Source of the DNA: Streptomyces sp. CB02056
Lineage (GTDB): Bacteria; Actinomycetota; Actinomycetes; Streptomycetales; Streptomycetaceae
Length of the DNA stretch: 64,000 nucleotides
Assembly: GCF_001905545.1 (NCBI RefSeq)
Contig: NZ_LIPD01000011.1
Span: 1,495 to 65,494, forward strand
Direction of reading: 5' to 3'
Part shown: positions 63,624-64,000 of the stretch, one piece after another
How positions within the stretch are numbered: position 1 is the stretch's first letter
Layout of the letters: each line of letters begins with the position of its first letter
Program-made: the position numbers and the translations under genes
Notes under the pieces: model-generated
What the model was told of the DNA's origin: nothing
Databases searched by the model: none
What the model saw: the letters and a program-made list of their open reading frames with translations, nothing else

Positions 63624-64000
63624 TCAGCGCGACGGCTGGTTGTGCCGCCCTGGCGTTGCCCCCGTCCGCCCGGGTCGGCTGTTCCGCCCCGATGTTGCCC
63701 ATGCCCGCACAGGCCGGGCTTCGGGCCCCATCGGGTGGGTGAAGGGCCGCAGCGGGTCCACTTCGGCCCATGGGACGAGTGCCTGTTCGGGGGTACGGCG
63801 CTCGGGTAGCCACACGGCGAGACGCTGCCACACCTCGCCGGCGTGGGCGGGGCGCTCGTCGGGGTCCTTGGCCAGCAACTGGAGCACCAGGTCCTCCAGT
63901 TCGGAGGGGATGCCTGCGCGGAGCCTTCCGGGCGGTACGGGCGGCTGCTCAAGGATCATGCCGGGCAGCATCAGTTCGGACTCGTGCGTGAAGACCGGTT
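63624..64000 (-). CDS. Second Ser/Thr protein kinase, C-terminal part (cut by window end)
   Basis: The open frame enters from beyond base 64000. The visible 125 residues show kinase subdomain XI (SELEDLVLQLLAKDPDERPAHAGEVWQRL), the end of a Hanks-type domain, followed by a short Pro/Arg/Gly-rich tail. No membrane segment is visible. The sequence differs from the kinase at 59883 (LLAKDPDERP here, MLAKKPEQRP there), so the island carries two separate kinases. Confidence 0.8.
   Translation of the reverse strand, partial: PVFTHESELMLPGMILEQPPVPPGRLRAGIPSELEDLVLQLLAKDPDERPAHAGEVWQRLAVWLPERRTPEQALVPWAEVDPLRPFTHPMGPEARPVRAWATSGRNSRPGRTGATPGRHNQPSR

Overview
The window is very GC-rich, with frequent GTG and TTG starts, GGAG-type ribosome binding sites and tight operons. 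The order pyrG - NUDIX - ald - parA-like - scpA - scpB - rluB - tyrA - cmk - der is the conserved actinobacterial chromosome-core layout. Together with an rpfA-like secreted muralytic enzyme, a MocR/YczE pair and an AfsR-like NB-ARC/TPR protein, it points to a Streptomycetaceae chromosome (Streptomyces or a close relative such as Kitasatospora). The assignment rests on gene content and order read by eye, not on a search.

Region 1 (1-46.6 kb) is ordinary core genome. It holds a TPR protein with an Arg/Asp/Gly repeat N-terminus, a DUF1015 protein, a HAD phosphatase, tlyA, nadK, a MocR regulator divergent from a YczE-like membrane protein, recN, a glycosyltransferase, a GH15 trehalase/glucoamylase-like enzyme and pyrG. 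The segregation and RNA-modification block follows (parA-like, a ribbon-helix-helix-like partner, scpA, scpB, rluB), then tyrA-cmk-der, tandem MuiA-like proteins, rpfA, an AlkB-like dioxygenase, a TesB thioesterase and an MFS exporter. A 172-bp MITE-like element sits exactly at the stop codon of the glycosyltransferase gene.

Region 2 (46.6-49.8 kb) is an integration scar. A tRNA-Pro(GGG) gene is followed by a full-length tyrosine integrase, about 700 bp without recognisable genes, and an IS3-type orfA with a truncated, chimeric orfB.

Region 3 (49.8-64 kb, continuing past the window end) is a defence island. A four-gene minus-strand operon encodes, in order of transcription, a Cas4/RecB-like nuclease, a PD-(D/E)XK zinc-ribbon protein, a DinG/XPD-type iron-sulfur helicase and a pPIWI-RE prokaryotic Argonaute-like protein. 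The first three genes are joined by two identical 8-bp stop/start overlaps. A soluble Ser/Thr kinase is divergent from the operon. Convergent with that kinase is a type I-like adenine methylase with a fused specificity half (no HsdR is visible), and a second Ser/Thr kinase is cut by the window end. An 18-bp motif is shared by the two promoter regions of this island. The pPIWI-RE/DinG/REase triad is a known predicted system against invading DNA. The added Cas4-like nuclease, the two kinases, the methylase and the common motif suggest a larger, possibly kinase-controlled and methylation-aware version, and this is the most interesting part of the window.
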